Shown here piece by piece: positions 11,263 to 22,756 of a stretch of 64,000 nucleotides of DNA. This stretch comes from Rhabditophanes sp. KR3021 (Eukaryota; Nematoda; Chromadorea; Rhabditida; Alloionematidae), in the NCBI GenBank assembly GCA_963281155.1, contig CAUJLY010000001.1, positions 1-64,000 of the forward strand, in the 5' to 3' direction. The notes under the pieces were generated by a model. The model did no database searches. It saw only the letters and a program-made list of their open reading frames with translations, and was not told where the DNA came from. The position numbers and the translations under genes are program-made. The stretch's first letter is position 1, and each line of letters opens with the position of its first letter.

Positions 11263-11543
11263 TGGTGTGTGTCAGAGTTATTATTAACTCGGACTTATTA
11301 TTGTGTGTATAAATAAAGAATAAAGTTAGTAGCTAGTATTAGTTGTCTATCAATTTATTACAACAAGACTGTATGGTTTAAATTTCCTTAATTTTCTAAA
11401 TAACTACAATCAACATGTTATTAGTGTAAGTATTTATAAAAATATACCATAACAAATCATGACGAATGAAACATTAAACAACCTTTTTGGAGGGCATAAC
11501 ATTGTACTCAGGATGACATTTAAATTGCAGTATATTTACGAAG

Positions 11544-12602
11544 TTGATTCATAAAATTCAAAATATTAATTTATTATCATTTTATCAAAACGTCACAAAG
11601 ATGAAATATAATATTATGAATTTTTTGATTTATAATCACTCACATTCTTGTTCATCTTTCACCCAACAAATGTTAGATGATCCAACTAAAAAACACCAAA
11701 TTTATGGGTCTTTCTTAGCTATTCTTTCTATGATCTTTTTTGTGTTAGATCTTATCTGCCTGGTTGCTTTACTTGACAAGCAATTAAGGAATTTCAATGG
11801 CATTCGAATTATGATAGCAATTTCACTTTGTGATGTCCTTAATCTAATACCAGTAGGGATGCTTCCAGGCATAATGGCATTTACAGGCCATATTTACTGT
11901 TCAAACGTCACCTTAAGCTACTTTCAGGGCCAATCAGCTTTAACGTTGTATGTGTTGACAACATCATACACAGTCATTCTTTCAATCAATCGTTGTTTAG
12001 CTGTAGCTTATCCCAAAATTGAAGCAAAACTATTTGATGGATTTAAGGTATTTATTTGGATTGGAGCGATTTTTTCGTATGGCTTGTATTTTTATTTTAC
12101 AACAACAACTATTTTTTATACTAGTTGGGCAGCTCATTTTTTGTATGATCCTTATTTCGGGTATGCAATTAAGGATGATGGTGTAAATGAAAATGTTTGG
12201 CATTATTATAGTAATTTACTTACAGCTTTTTTTGTGCTTTTTACTTATTTGGCCTTTGCTGCTTTTTATTTAAATCATCGTAACAATTCAGGAGGAGTTA
12301 GTTTTAATGGAAATACAGCAGATCGAACAAAGTCTATTTTTGCATCAGTCTTTATCAATGCTTCAATTTTATGTTTCAGTAACATTATCTACATCATAAT
12401 TCAAAGTATCAAAGTAAATGATTTATACTATAGAGTCTCCTTAACAGCTGCAATTTGTGTTCAAGGCATGAATGCAATTTTATATTATATTTTAAATCCA
12501 ACCATAAGAAAAATAGTACAACATTTTCGAATTTTCAATTTTATTAATTCTACAAAACCTTCTCAAATTTCTATTTTACAAACAAATCATACAAAAATAT
12601 AA
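11544..12602 (+). CDS. Serpentine receptor class T (Srt) chemoreceptor
   Basis: Putative nematode chemosensory GPCR of the Srt family. One uninterrupted frame of 352 codons; the first in-frame ATG is at 11544, but an inner Met near 11601 is equally possible because the first 20 residues are not hydrophobic. Srt-like layout: a Cys-rich N terminus, H-x-I-Y-G-S before TM1, RIMIAISLCDVLNL in TM2, GHIYCSN before TM3, a Leu/Ser-Ile-Asn-Arg-Cys motif (ILSINRCLAVAYP) at the end of TM3, DPYFGY in the second extracellular loop, and ILYYILNPTIRK after TM7. Related genes here: 22757-23788 and 56066-57082 (minus) and the pseudogene at 57428-57983. No intron was needed. Confidence 0.88.
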   Translation: MIHKIQNINLLSFYQNVTKMKYNIMNFLIYNHSHSCSSFTQQMLDDPTKKHQIYGSFLAILSMIFFVLDLICLVALLDKQLRNFNGIRIMIAISLCDVLNLIPVGMLPGIMAFTGHIYCSNVTLSYFQGQSALTLYVLTTSYTVILSINRCLAVAYPKIEAKLFDGFKVFIWIGAIFSYGLYFYFTTTTIFYTSWAAHFLYDPYFGYAIKDDGVNENVWHYYSNLLTAFFVLFTYLAFAAFYLNHRNNSGGVSFNGNTADRTKSIFASVFINASILCFSNIIYIIIQSIKVNDLYYRVSLTAAICVQGMNAILYYILNPTIRKIVQHFRIFNFINSTKPSQISILQTNHTKI

Positions 12603-12885
12603 GTATCGTAAATAATTGAAATAAATATTTACCCAATAAATTTTATTAATATGTAATAACAAGTACTATAGTAAAAGATTCATTTTAAAGGACTCGTTTT
12701 AAAGATTAATATCATTTAAAAAAAACTTTTTAACTTTATTGTACTCGAATATTTATCAGTAAAAGAATTTATTTGTTTTTGTCTGGTATTCATTTATGGT
12801 TAATAAAGTTCTTGCTGCAAATTAACTTTTAGTTATAAGAAATTATTAATTGCTTATATGTACTTCATAAAGCTCACCAATTTAT

Positions 12886-13038
12886 TATGAATTTACTAGA
12901 ATTAAGAAATAAAACAGAAATGTATCTATTTGATATGGGTGAGTTAAACAAATTTAGTCCATTAATTTACAAAATCTGTATTCCGATCTATTTCGTTTCA
13001 TTAGCTATAATAATACCCTTAATAATTTACATTTACTT
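12886..13038 (+). pseudogene. Possible receptor N-terminal fragment
   Basis: A 50-codon frame starting Met-Asn-Leu-Leu-Glu-Leu has a polar head and one strong TM (YFVSLAIIIPLIIYIYLY), followed by a stop. The layout matches the N terminus and TM1 of a serpentine receptor. Nothing downstream continues it. It may be a truncated copy or chance. Confidence 0.35.
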
Positions 13039-13142
13039 ATATACAAAAATACTATGATACATTTAAAGATGAAAATTCTATTCTTAATTTTTTTATTTAT
13101 CAGTAAATTATTTAGCTATTTATTTATATTTAACTTTACAAA

Positions 13143-14534
13143 TTACAAACTAATCCACGTATTATTTACACTCAAGAAATTTTTATTTCTAATAACACTG
13201 AACTTTCCCCCACATTTATTCACTGTGTTTGAAAAGTTCATATAATCCATACATCGTGAAAAGGCATCTGCACCTTTTTTTATTTGTAGATACTTTGTTT
13301 CATTTAGTCTCGAAATATTCGAAATATGATGAATTAGGTTGTGATTTAATGAATTAATCATATATTTGTAATGATTAGTTGGATGTAAGACTCGTTGTTT
13401 TTTTGATCGTTCTCGAAAGTGATGTAAAGCACCGTCGGTAATTGAAACATTGTATCCTTGATATTTGATATTGGTTAATTTTCCTGTTTCTGTATCTAAA
13501 TGGTGGTGGGCAAAGAAGTTGTAAATATAATCTGGTCTAAATATAAGTTTACTAAATATACCACGTTTAAATTTAGCACTTATTTTGGCGTTTTCAAAAT
13601 TATTAAATTTTATTCTCATTATATCGTCAAAAGACTTCCATTTTCTGTCTAATTTCGCATTTCTGGCCAAAAAACTAAAAGTTGAAATTTGGTTTTTATT
13701 GTTTTCAGAAACTTTTTCTAAAAATTTAATTAATGTTCCATGCTTTTTGTTGTTAATTGCAATAATTTCGTCAAGATCTGTTTGTGCAATGTATTTTTGA
13801 TGGTAACGAGCCCTGTAAAGACAATCAAGCATAGCTGGATTAGCAAGGAACCTTTTGGCATGACGATTAGGGTCATATGTGCCATTTTTCGGTAAAGGTG
13901 ACCATTCAATTATTTCAATTTTAACTCCTTCAACATTTTTTTTATAATGATCTAAGACAAGTTGAATGTCTTTTGATATTAACGTTTTGTAAAAATAAAA
14001 CTTGGTAGCGCCATTTTGAATCCATGTTTCAAAGAATTGTATTAATTCAAAATACTTGTAATAGTTGTAAGCTGGTTGAATGCATACTCCTAATTTGTCC
14101 TTATAATCTGTGAAGTTATTCGGTTTTCTAATATCCACAACTGGCAATATTTGCTTAGCATTAGTTCGAGAAGAAAAAATAGTAATTTCCTCATTTGTAT
14201 CATTGCCTATTTTATGTTGAACTCTTCCAATCCACGGCAAAATAGTAAATTTAGGAGTCCAGATACTTGGACACTCATTAGTACCACATTCAACACTAAA
14301 TTTCTTCTGTTCACCATTTTCAAGCAAATAAAGTGTATGTCTAAAGTATAATACTTATTATATTCAACTAAATACCACTTACGTATTTTTTAAATGGCGA
14401 GCAAAGTTAATTCGTATTTCCTCATCACTCACTCTATAAGCAGAACGGATGTAAAACATATTGTCTTCAAATGTTTTAGCAGAGTAAATACTAATTATTA
14501 GGAATAAAAAGGTCTTAAACGGTAAGTAGATCAT
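13143..14534 (-). CDS. Glycosyltransferase family 92 (DUF23) protein
   Basis: Predicted Golgi glycosyltransferase of family GT92, whose nematode members include the galactosyltransferase GALT-1. Two exons, 14534-14383 and 14340-13143, with a 42-nt intron; the joined frame has 449 codons. The N terminus has a hydrophobic stretch (LPFKTFLFLIISIY) suiting a signal anchor. The domain is recognised from GVCIQPAYNYYKY, IQFFETWIQNGATKFYFY, EWSPLP, AMLDCLYRARYHQKYIA and TDLDE, the D-x-D-type metal/nucleotide-sugar site, then LIFRPDYIYNFFAHH. TATAAAAG lies 32 bp upstream on the minus strand (14566-14573). Length and motif order are complete, so it is probably functional. Acceptor and donor sugar cannot be read from the sequence. 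Confidence 0.88.
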
Positions 14535-14833
14535 ATTTGGTAATGAATTGACGTTTAAATTAGTTCTTTTATACTACTAAATTCATGGTGGTTTTTAAAG
14601 TTATAATATTCTTTAAAAAAATACTTTTCGAGTAATTTTCAGGTTTATCCTGTTTTAAATTAATTTTATGTGTATGTATAAGAAGGATGCGGCATGTTCC
14701 TTCACGAATGACAATAATGCAACAATGGACTAACACAATTTCTTTTGTTTCAACTTTATTTAATTTTATTAACACACAATATTAAGTACTTTAATGATGA
14801 TTCGTAAATAACACAACGTTGCCACTTTTACAG

Positions 14834-14935
14834 GTAATTAGAAGGGAATATGATGATTACGCTTACGTTTGTCCAGGAATGATATATGTTCCAACAGTTA
14901 GGTTTGAGGCAATATCTGAATGGAGTTATAATAAG
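14834..14935 (+). other. Isolated exon-like segment
   Basis: A 34-codon open segment is bounded by a splice-like TTTTACAG before and AAG|GTATTT after. It reads with protein-like composition (Y-A-Y-V-C-P-G-M-I-Y-V-P). No partner exon was found on either side. It could be a stranded exon of a decayed gene, possibly a GT92 paralogue by its position, but I do not recognise it. Confidence 0.25.
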
Positions 14936-15535
14936 GTATTTGATATAAAATTATGATGTGTATATATGTGGTTAGTTGGGTGGTATGTTTGTCATGAATG
15001 TAGCGATGTGGTCAATGATTTTTATAATGATTTAAGGATGTTATTAGTTTGCCAGTTAATTGATGGGCTGTGTTTCAACATGCATGTTGGGATGCACGCA
15101 CAACAGCATGTCAAATTTGAAAGATAGCAATTAATTGCAAGGTTAACGAATATTTATTCAACATTGTCCAAATTAGTTCAAAGATGAGCTTAACAAATAT
15201 TAGTTTTTAAACTTATTTCATTTAAACGAATTTAATTAATCATGAATTTTATTTCTTTTTTCAAATAAAACAAGATAAGACAACCTTGTGATAACTTTTA
15301 AAAACATTTGGTATTTTGGGAGTATTTTGTGATTAATTATATTTAATAATAAAAATGTTTTATACGTCAAGCTTCAACACCTACATAAATACATTATTTT
15401 GTGTCGTAACTCGTTCTCCCTTGCACCATATATTCTGATTTTTTAGCAGTAGATTTATGAAGGAATTGTTGACATGTGTGTGAATTTATAGCTTATTACG
15501 ACATGCGTTGGTAGGGTTATGCCAACAAAAGTTTT
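14936..15535. other. Intergenic, no gene seen
   Basis: Only short frames and AT-rich tracts. No coding, RNA or repeat signal was recognised between the stranded exon and the Tc1 element. Confidence 0.5.
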
Positions 15536-15541
15536 TTATGT

Positions 15542-15581
15542 CAGAAAAAATGATAGGGACACTTCATAAAAATGATCATAG
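15542..15581 (+). repeat. Left terminal inverted repeat of the Tc1 element
   Basis: Starts CAGAAAAAATGATAGGGACA and is complementary, with a few differences, to 16946-16990. It lacks the outermost bases kept on the right side. Confidence 0.85.
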
Positions 15582-16182
15582 CTTACCAAAGAAAACTACT
15601 AGGTATCAAAATTTTGATGATTATTTTTGTTTTTGAGCAAGTTAATTATTGTGCTTCATTGATTGACACTATTTTGCATCTAACTATAGGAAGGGATAAA
15701 CAACTCACTGAACGAGAAATAGGTCATGATGATAAGTTAGTCCTTAATCCTAATCCTTTTCCATAACCCAGTCGTTTTGGGAAAGCATCTTTAGTCAAGT
15801 ACTTCCTTCCTGTGCCTTAATTATTATTGTTCACCTTATTACATTGATATCATCCCTTTTTGTGTTCATATAAACCCTTTATCCCTTAAATACTCTGTTA
15901 CGTATTTACAGGTCAGATCATGGCTCTAAGTGACGAAGGAATTGAATCAGTCAACGAGAAATTGGAAAAAGAATAGGGTGATCAAAAGGGTTACGGAACA
16001 AAAAAAGGCGCTGGACGACCAAAATTATTGTCATCAAGAACACAAAGATAAATTCAACGGATCGCCACTACTCCGCATCCACTGCAAACAGAATAAAACG
16101 CGAGCTAGAGTTAAACGTGACTGCCCGCACAGTTCTTAACATAATCAATGATGCCCCACACCTCAAGCGCGAAAAGAAGATG

Positions 16183-16219
16183 CTATAAGGGTCGATGAGT
16201 AAGGACATCGACCTTATAG
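16183..16219. repeat. Small hairpin within the Tc1 transposase region
   Basis: CTATAAGGGTCGATG and CATCGACCTTATAG form an almost perfect 14-bp stem with an 8-nt loop. It lies at the point where the transposase frame is interrupted. Confidence 0.6.
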
Positions 16220-16945
16220 AAGTAACAACTAATGACTTTTATCCTGGCTGGACTTATATACTTTATCGATATTAGGATATCATTATTAAATTAATAAAAC
16301 ATATTTCATATAATTGTGTGTGTTTATTGCAGAAGGTGAAGAAGAAAATATTGGGCAATAATCACAAAGAGGCTAGAAAAGAATTTGCCAGTAAACACAT
16401 GTCCTGGACCGATCAATGAAGCAATGTTGTGTGGCCAGATGAAAAGAAATTCAATCTCAATGGTCCAGATGAATACGCTTATTATTGGTAAAGGATACAA
16501 GTTACATGGGAGGTGATTCTTCGATGATGTGGGATGCTTCTCTAATACACACGAATAGCGTCAACTATCAGACGTTGTTGAGCAAAAATTTCTTGCCACA
16601 CTTGGCCAAGTTCAAACGCAGAAAGGCTATTTTTATGCAAGATAATGCTTCTTGCCATAGAGCAGTTTCAACTTTAAAGTGGTTTGAAGACCAGAAGCTA
16701 AAAGTTATGAAATGGCCACCCTATTCACCAGACCTTAATCCCATGGAGAATCTCTGGGCGATCTTGCCAAAATGGTTTATGCTGGGAACAGGCAGTTTTC
16801 CAATGTTGAAGAGCTCGAGAAGGTGTTGGAAGAATATCCCACAAACGACTATGACAAATTTGGTAGATTCGATACCTCAAAGAATTTATAAGCTAATTGA
16901 AAAAAGGGCACTAGTACAAGCTATTAATTGTTGACTACGAGTCGA

Positions 16946-16990
16946 CTATGACCATTTTTATTAAGTGTCTCTATCATTTTTCTCACACTG
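16946..16990 (-). repeat. Right terminal inverted repeat of the Tc1 element
   Basis: On the minus strand it begins CAGTGTGAGAAAAATGATAG, the usual CAGTG start of Tc1 family ends, and is flanked outside by TA at 16991-16992. Confidence 0.85.
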
Positions 16991-17259
16991 TAGTATTAAA
17001 CAAAACAATACCAATAAATATCTACAAGCCACCACACTAGTTACAATTGTTAAATTCAAATAATAAAAAACAAAATAAAAAAATACAAAAAACAGTATAA
17101 ATCAACTCCATCCCATTAAACTATACATATAATAGGTTGCATGTACTTTGCCATGGTGGTCAAGAATGGCTAAATAACAATTTGGTCAGAACTTTTTTTA
17201 TATTAATCTTTTACGAGAAATAAATTATTTATAAATATTTATTAGTACGTGTTCTTTTA

Positions 17260-18308
17260 CTATTTATTAAGCGACCGACTTCCTTGAATTGTAGTTGTAT
17301 TATTTTTCTTGTTAAATAATAAATCTAAAAAATGTCTATATCTTTGCTTTAAAACTAATCGCGATTTTGAAAGAAATGCCAAAAATATAATGCTGTTTAA
17401 TATTGGCACAAAACTTGAAAATATCATCACCCAACTGCCTAATGATCTCATTTGAACTTGGAAAAATAATCCTATTACAAAAATAACTATAAAAAGTATT
17501 AATAATTTATAATAAATAATTTACATGTTGGAAAAAATTGGGCCAAAGCTGGTGTAACTGCTTGAAGACATAATATTTTTAAAAATTCTTTGTTCAATTT
17601 TAATGTTTCTGTGGTTAATTTGGATTCATTATCAATTATAAATTTTCTGTACTTTATTAAAGTTATAATTATCCCAACAACAGGAATAGTTATAACAGTA
17701 AATCCAGGAAGTAATAAATAAATCATTTTTAAATTTACAATCATTGAGGCACTTTTACTTTTATCTGTAATAGTATTATCAACCACACCAGCAATTAAAT
17801 TTGAATGATAAATGATATGAAGATCAATTTCTTTTTCAAATCCATAAAAACAAAATGGTATAACACTTGTTGCTATTGCTATTACTGAGATCATGTACAT
17901 GAAAAACAAATGCTTTATTTTGATTTCTTTACGAATAACAAATGCATATCTGACAAAAATTGTAATAGATACTACTGGAAAGTTCGAACTAAAAATAATA
18001 ACAAAAATCCAAATTGCAAAGCAATAACCAAAAAATGATGTTTGAATGTAATCTAAATAGTTCAGCCTGTAGGACAAGTAGTTTACATCTTCTTTTATTA
18101 TAAACATTTCAAGACGAAGAATCAAATTAGTTACTGAAAAGACTAAATCAGAAACAAATTGACCAAACGTTGATAGCATTGCAATATTTAATTTTCCTTG
18201 AACCTTGAAATGATTGTAAAGAGATAAAACCGTCAAATTTGTAAATACAGACATTAAAAAAGTTCCTATATTTAGAATAGTATAAAAATCCCAAAACATT
18301 TTAAACAA
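17260..18308 (-). CDS. Nematode seven-transmembrane chemoreceptor, Str-superfamily-like
   Basis: Putative sensory GPCR. Two minus-strand exons, 18308-17525 and 17486-17260, with a 38-nt intron whose removal gives FFPTFIFVIGLFF in frame. The product is 336 residues. Seven TM stretches are visible: TM1 with TFLMSVFTNLTVLSLY, TM3 ending FVRYAFVIRKE, a long loop before TM5, and the TM6 entry LNKEFLKILCLQAVTPALAQ with the Q-A-x-x-P layout shared by the receptors at 38768 and 24055. The last TM (FVPILNSIIFLAFLSKSR) has the P-x-x-N-x-x-I pattern of TM7. No lesion. Subfamily unresolved. Confidence 0.82.
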
Positions 18309-18648
18309 ATATCCTAGAAGTCTATTAAATGATGCTTAAATAACTACATTAAATTCATAAGCTGTTGTACTACCTTTCAAATTAGGTCAATTGTATAGCT
18401 TAATCATTATAAACAACCATTTTCCTGTGAAAGATAACATATTATTTTAAAAACATCCTGTGATATGAATTAGTCCGAGTTAAAGGAAGTGAGAAATTTG
18501 TTATTTATTAAATTTATCTTCAATATTAAACTTGTACTAAATATTTAATTTATTAATTACTAAAAAAATACAATTAGCTGGATAATTAATGACAATATCA
18601 TGCCAATTAGGATACTAAAATTTAAAACAAAGGTCAATGACATGTTAG
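18309..18648. other. Intergenic, no gene seen
   Basis: AT-rich sequence upstream of the receptor at 18308, with no recognised coding or repeat signal. Confidence 0.5.
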
Positions 18649-19031
18649 TTATTTTTTTGCGTAAGGTTCAACTTTTTTTGGAACATTCATTGCTGCTAAA
18701 GATGATAAATATCCATGACTTGTGGCCATTAAAATTGTCCCAGCCAAGAAGATAGGTAAATCTGTGGCATAAACAGAAAGCTTGAGGAAACTTGGTTTAA
18801 TTCCAAAATTATAAACAATAATTTCATAGTTTGAATTATTGAAAGGAATCCAGATATCTTGTTCTTTAAATTAAAAGATTAAATAATTAAAAATAAATTT
18901 TGCAAATGCATCTTTTTTATGAGGAATAAATAAATTTATAAACAACATAAATCAAATGTTTAAAATTAAAATTGAATGTCCAAGAAAAGATAGTAAATCA
19001 AAGTATGCTTCATCAGCTAAAACCATTCTAA
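18649..19031 (-). pseudogene. C-terminal relic of an equilibrative nucleoside transporter-like gene
   Basis: The minus-strand frame reads IWIPFNN, then YATDLPIFLAGTILMATSHG and GYLSSLAAMNVPKKVEP before a stop at 18651-18649. This matches the ENT (SLC29) TM9-TM10 region, in which a charged residue precedes the F-x-x-S-N-G-Y-L-x-S-L segment followed by P-K-x-V. An upstream piece (YFDLLSFLGHS) may be the ENT F-D-x-x-G-R block, but an in-frame TGA lies in the next TM. No N-terminal half is found. It is a decayed fragment of a transporter that would move nucleosides across the plasma membrane. Confidence 0.5.
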
Positions 19032-19091
19032 TTAATAAAAATTAGAAAGTTTGAAAAATATATAATAAATATACCATATTTAACTATTTAT

Positions 19092-19280
19092 TCAGCGTGC
19101 AATTGCATCTAAAATAATTCCTTTATCCTTATCCTTGATAAAATCTTTCCTCATAAGTCTTAAGAAATTGTCTCTTGAAAATGAATCGAATGCTTTGATT
19201 TGACAGAGAGCTTTAAAATTGGTGGTTATCAACTGTTCAGTCAAATTATGATACTCTTCGAGTTCAGATTTACTAGAGTT
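19092..19280 (-). other. Unassigned open minus-strand segment
   Basis: A stop-free minus-strand stretch of about 60 codons with soluble, charged composition (ELEEYHNLTEQL, DNFLRLMRKDFIKDKDKG) ends at a TGA at 19094-19092. It lies just upstream of the ENT-like relic, but I do not see ENT character in it. It may be an exon of a separate decayed gene. Confidence 0.3.
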
Positions 19281-19340
19281 CAGGTCTGTCTGCTTCCTTG
19301 ACTACTTCTTCTCCTATTTGCGCAAGGGCATCCGCATAGA

Positions 19341-19944
19341 TGTTTCCAAGACCTGTGGCACAATTGACTCATACAATAATATACATTTTGGGTTGTAATC
19401 TTATCTTATTGCAATATTGTATTTATTGCTCATACATTTTGTGATAAATTGTACACAAAAAATATTTATAGAATTACAAAACAAAATATAAGTTATTGCA
19501 ATTACAATGTTTATGAAACCGCGTAGTGAAAAATTACCATTTCATTTTTGAGTGTACAAAAAGTTATCAAAAGATAAAAGAAATTCAATTTTTTAAAAGA
19601 TCCCATACTATCATAACTGTTTTGTCTAAAGCTTAATTGTATCCTGAATAAGCTTTTACTTAAATTTATTGGGTGCATCTTTTCTTGTTATGAATAATTA
19701 TTGCCAAAAAATATAATTGAATACTAGAGGCATTTTTAAATTTCTAGACAATTCACAAATATTTTATAATTTTGTCAAACATTTTTGTATTTTATTTAAT
19801 AAATAAAGTTATTCAAATAATACAGTAAAATGTAAAAAACATAAGCACACCACGTAACAACTACAAAAAAATCAAAAACAAATATTGTGCATTCTTCATA
19901 AAAAAAGATATTTTCTGTCCATATTTCGTTTTATTTAGGTAGAC
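19341..19944. other. Intergenic, no gene seen
   Basis: AT-rich spacer upstream of the receptor at 19945. No coding signal or repeat recognised. Confidence 0.5.
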
Positions 19945-20963
19945 ATGAACGACGACCTCTTTAACTTCCTTTATACTGTTGAAGGTGTAGTAGGTGTCAT
20001 TTTAAACCTACTAGCATTCCTCATCATTCACTTTAAACAACCTAAAATAGCTGCTGAATTTGTTTTTCTAAATAAGTGGAGCCGAATTCCTGATTGTTTC
20101 ATTTTATTTATGCTTACAATCGCTCTACGGCCCCGCATCTTATTTCCTAATTGTGTTGGAGCTTTTAATGGATTTTTACGTGTCTTCAGAAATGAACATG
20201 TTGTTCATTTTGCTACTGATTTTACTATTTTATCTATTCATTACATTTGTTTCTTTATTACGAAGGCATTTGTTATGAGGTTTAATGTTTTGGTGATGAA
20301 GTTGAATAAGTTTCATATGAATCTTTATAACAAAATATTCCACATTTCACTGTATATCTTTATGCCTATAATAACTGTTGCAATGGCTCCATTTTTTTAT
20401 GAACCAAGGGAAATTTATTTTAAGACACATAATTTGGTAAATTATTACATTTATAAATGTATTTAATTAAATATTTACAGACTGAAAGTGTATCAAACAT
20501 ATACGATAACGCCAACTTTGATATTGTTATTATGAGTTGTGATTATACGAGTTACTTTTTTATATCAACTATGATAAATATAGGTTTCGAAGTTCTTTAT
20601 ATTGGCAGTTCAATTATTATTCAATATTTTCCTATGGAAGCAGCTTTACAAAAGGCATTAAGTGAGTCAAAATTTAGGACTAGTGCAAGAATTAAGGCAA
20701 ATATTAAGATGTTACGAATACTGGCTATATTACCTATTATGCTAGCGGCTGCCCCGATGGGTTTTTGTATTCTTATATTCTTTGTTTCACCTTCATTTTT
20801 CACTTTTGAAATGAAATTTACAATTACTAATTATATGATAATATGTTCATGTTCATACTTTTTAATTTCACCCTTTGTTGCTGTTTATTATACCTTTGGG
20901 AATGAATCAAAAATACAAAGTAAAAATAATAATCTTAAAAAAGTCAACATAGTTGATAAATAA
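19945..20963 (+). CDS. Nematode seven-transmembrane chemoreceptor (family A of this window)
   Basis: Putative sensory GPCR and paralogue of 3341-4382. Two exons, 19945-20436 and 20481-20963, with a 44-nt intron; the join is in frame and gives 324 residues. Shared features: TM1 as GVVGVILNLLAFLII, the segment PMEAALQKALSESKF in the third intracellular loop (the paralogue has PIEYALNKARKEAQ), and TM7 as YFLISPFVAVYY (paralogue WISPFVCLYNYY). The paralogue has an extra intron in the first half, so this copy has lost or never had it. No lesion is seen. The family within the Sr superfamilies is unresolved. Confidence 0.86.
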
Positions 20964-22063
20964 TTATTAAATTTGTTTAAAGACTAATTATTTACGATAT
21001 TTTGTAAAAATTGTATCAAATAAATTTATTTCCCTTATATATTTAATTTTTGCATTTTAACGCAACAAAAAGCCTGACCCCTCAAATTCAAGTAAACAAC
21101 AACCCTACAAGCATCCATAATCCTCCATCATATTTTATTGCCTCGAAATTTAAAATAATTGAAGCAACTTAATTTTTTTATTACTCATTCATAAGACATA
21201 ATTTATGTGCATGCCAAATCTTCATGTAATAGTTTTACCATGCAATGACACTTTCTGCACCCATTATATGGACAATTACTTGCTCTTTTTATTTAGTTAG
21301 TTTTGAAAAGAATCAAAATTTATGAAACTCTATCCAACTAAATAAATAAATACTTTGTCATATACATTTTTTAGAAGTAATAAAATTTATTCCCCAAATT
21401 TAGAATGAATCTTCTTCTTTGGGCAATTGAGTATAATTGTGGGCTAATTGTATTGATGGTTGACAATTTTTAGCTGGAGATGGCATTGATTGTTTAAGTA
21501 AAAAAAGGTCCAATTTCTAAGAAACACCCTGTATTTTGTTGACAGGCTAAAATTTTTGATATTTTTAGATGTGTCTGAACCTAAATTTACGTCATTCCAC
21601 TGCAACCTTATATTGTTTTAAATACAAAAACAACAAGAAACTTGATACTGTTTGAGGTAGAATTAGATGATTGGAAAGCCCCAAGGTACCATCTATGACG
21701 AGATGTAAAAATGGGTTGTGCTCCTGGGGTGCTGACCGGAGTACTATTAGCAAAATCAACTAACCACTAAGTACTAACACTTAGAGTTGATGTTCACCGC
21801 CTACAATGGTAGCCAAAATAACTAGCTATTGCCAAGACATGTGGATCCCCTCGATGTATTGGTTCACGGCAAGTCTACAATACATAGTCATTTGGCTATA
21901 GATCACGTATCTAAATAAGCGTGTGAACATCTTTTTATTTATTAACTACGACATTCAAATGCTGTGTATAATTTGATGTACTAATTTAGTTTGAAATATA
22001 GTTTGTTCAAAACAATATTTATTGAATCTTTAACATGTTACAATTTAAAATTTATAAAAAGAA
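20964..22063. other. Long intergenic region, one more GC-rich block
   Basis: No convincing gene. The block at about 21690-21910 is noticeably richer in G and C than its surroundings and contains short inverted words (ACTAAGTACTAACACTTAG), but no open frame, tRNA shape or matching repeat was found. It could be an old element fragment. Confidence 0.4.
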
Positions 22064-22396
22064 TCAATCAATGCAAGTATCAGTTTGCTCGCAGGCTTGA
22101 GCATAACCACAGATAGCACATTTTTTTAATCCTTCTTCAAAGTAATTATAAATTTTGTCAATTTCGCCATTAACTATTTGGAGACAGGTGCTAATGGCTT
22201 GTCTTCCGTAAGTTGGAGCAAAAGCATAACATTGACGAGTTAAATCCGTCAAAAGAGTTGATTCTGGTTCTCCATTTTTGTAGTTGAGTTCGGCGCTAGC
22301 AATTACTTGTTGGCAAATACCGCATGATGTTACATCAGCATAAATATTAGCTACAGCCAAGATACAGAGAGTAAGAACAATGATAAATTTAGACAT
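22064..22396 (-). CDS. Secreted saposin B-type protein (caenopore/saposin-like)
   Basis: Small secreted protein of 110 residues that binds or perturbs lipid membranes if it acts like family members; nematode saposin-like proteins include antimicrobial caenopores in the gut. A signal peptide (SKFIIVLTLCILAVANIYA) is followed by one saposin domain with the six-cysteine pattern C25, C28, C56, C71, C93, C96 and a helix-forming spacing. Two further cysteines (C102, C108) form an extra C-terminal pair. Ile, Leu, Val and aromatic residues between cysteines fit the hydrophobic core. TATAAATA lies about 52 bp upstream on the minus strand (22455-22448). One exon, no lesion. Whether it forms pores or binds lipid passively cannot be told. 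Confidence 0.88.
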   Translation of the reverse strand: MSKFIIVLTLCILAVANIYADVTSCGICQQVIASAELNYKNGEPESTLLTDLTRQCYAFAPTYGRQAISTCLQIVNGEIDKIYNYFEEGLKKCAICGYAQACEQTDTCID

Positions 22397-22447
22397 ATTT
22401 GATTGTTTAATAGTGTAAAGTTAATGATCATAAATAAAATTATTTTG

Positions 22448-22455
22448 TATTTATA
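22448..22455 (-). promoter_or_regulatory. TATA box of the saposin-like gene
   Basis: TATAAATA on the minus strand, about 52 bp before the ATG at 22396, with room for a short leader. Confidence 0.55.
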
Positions 22456-22756
22456 CTCAAAATTGTACATCCTGCTATCTTTTGAGCATTATCTTATCAA
22501 TATATTATACTATTGAACATCTGAAAACTTTCTGCTTCTTACATTTATCATAAAAAGTAACGTTCAGTTAAAAAGATCATCATTTTCAATATTTTGATCA
22601 CATAATATTAAGTCTTAAGATTTACTATCGCATAGATTAGGGCAAATTTATATGAATCATTATAAAAATTAATTGTAGCCATAATTATGTGTCATGAAAT
22701 ACCGCTTATGTTTAATTAATCATAATTGTATGGATTAATAAATAACGATAATGAGA

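Larger units (their letters stand above)
15536..16990 (+). mobile_element. Decayed Tc1-type (DD34E) transposon
   Basis: Terminal inverted repeats enclose a broken transposase. The left TIR is 15542-15581 and the right 16946-16990, which ends CAGTG next to a TA. The N-terminal DNA-binding part (about 15920-16180) reads GAGRPKLLSSRTQR, then ELELNVTARTVLNIINDAPH, but only by passing a stop and frame changes. The catalytic part follows: WPDEKKFNLNGPDE with the first Asp, then QDNASCHRA with the second, and WPPYSPDLNPMENLW with the Glu, 34 residues between the last two. The left end has lost the outer CAGTGTGAG. A roughly 150-bp interruption (about 16183-16335) with a hairpin splits the coding sequence. 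Inactive. Confidence 0.88.

Noticed and set aside
13054..13245. Hydrophobic Phe/Leu/Ile frame
   Set aside because: Overlaps the 3' end of the GT92 gene on the opposite strand and is explained by AT-rich sequence.
20964..22063. tRNA or rRNA gene in the GC-richer block near 21690-21910
   Set aside because: No T-arm consensus, anticodon stem or rRNA-like core could be found by eye; a covariance-model scan would settle it.
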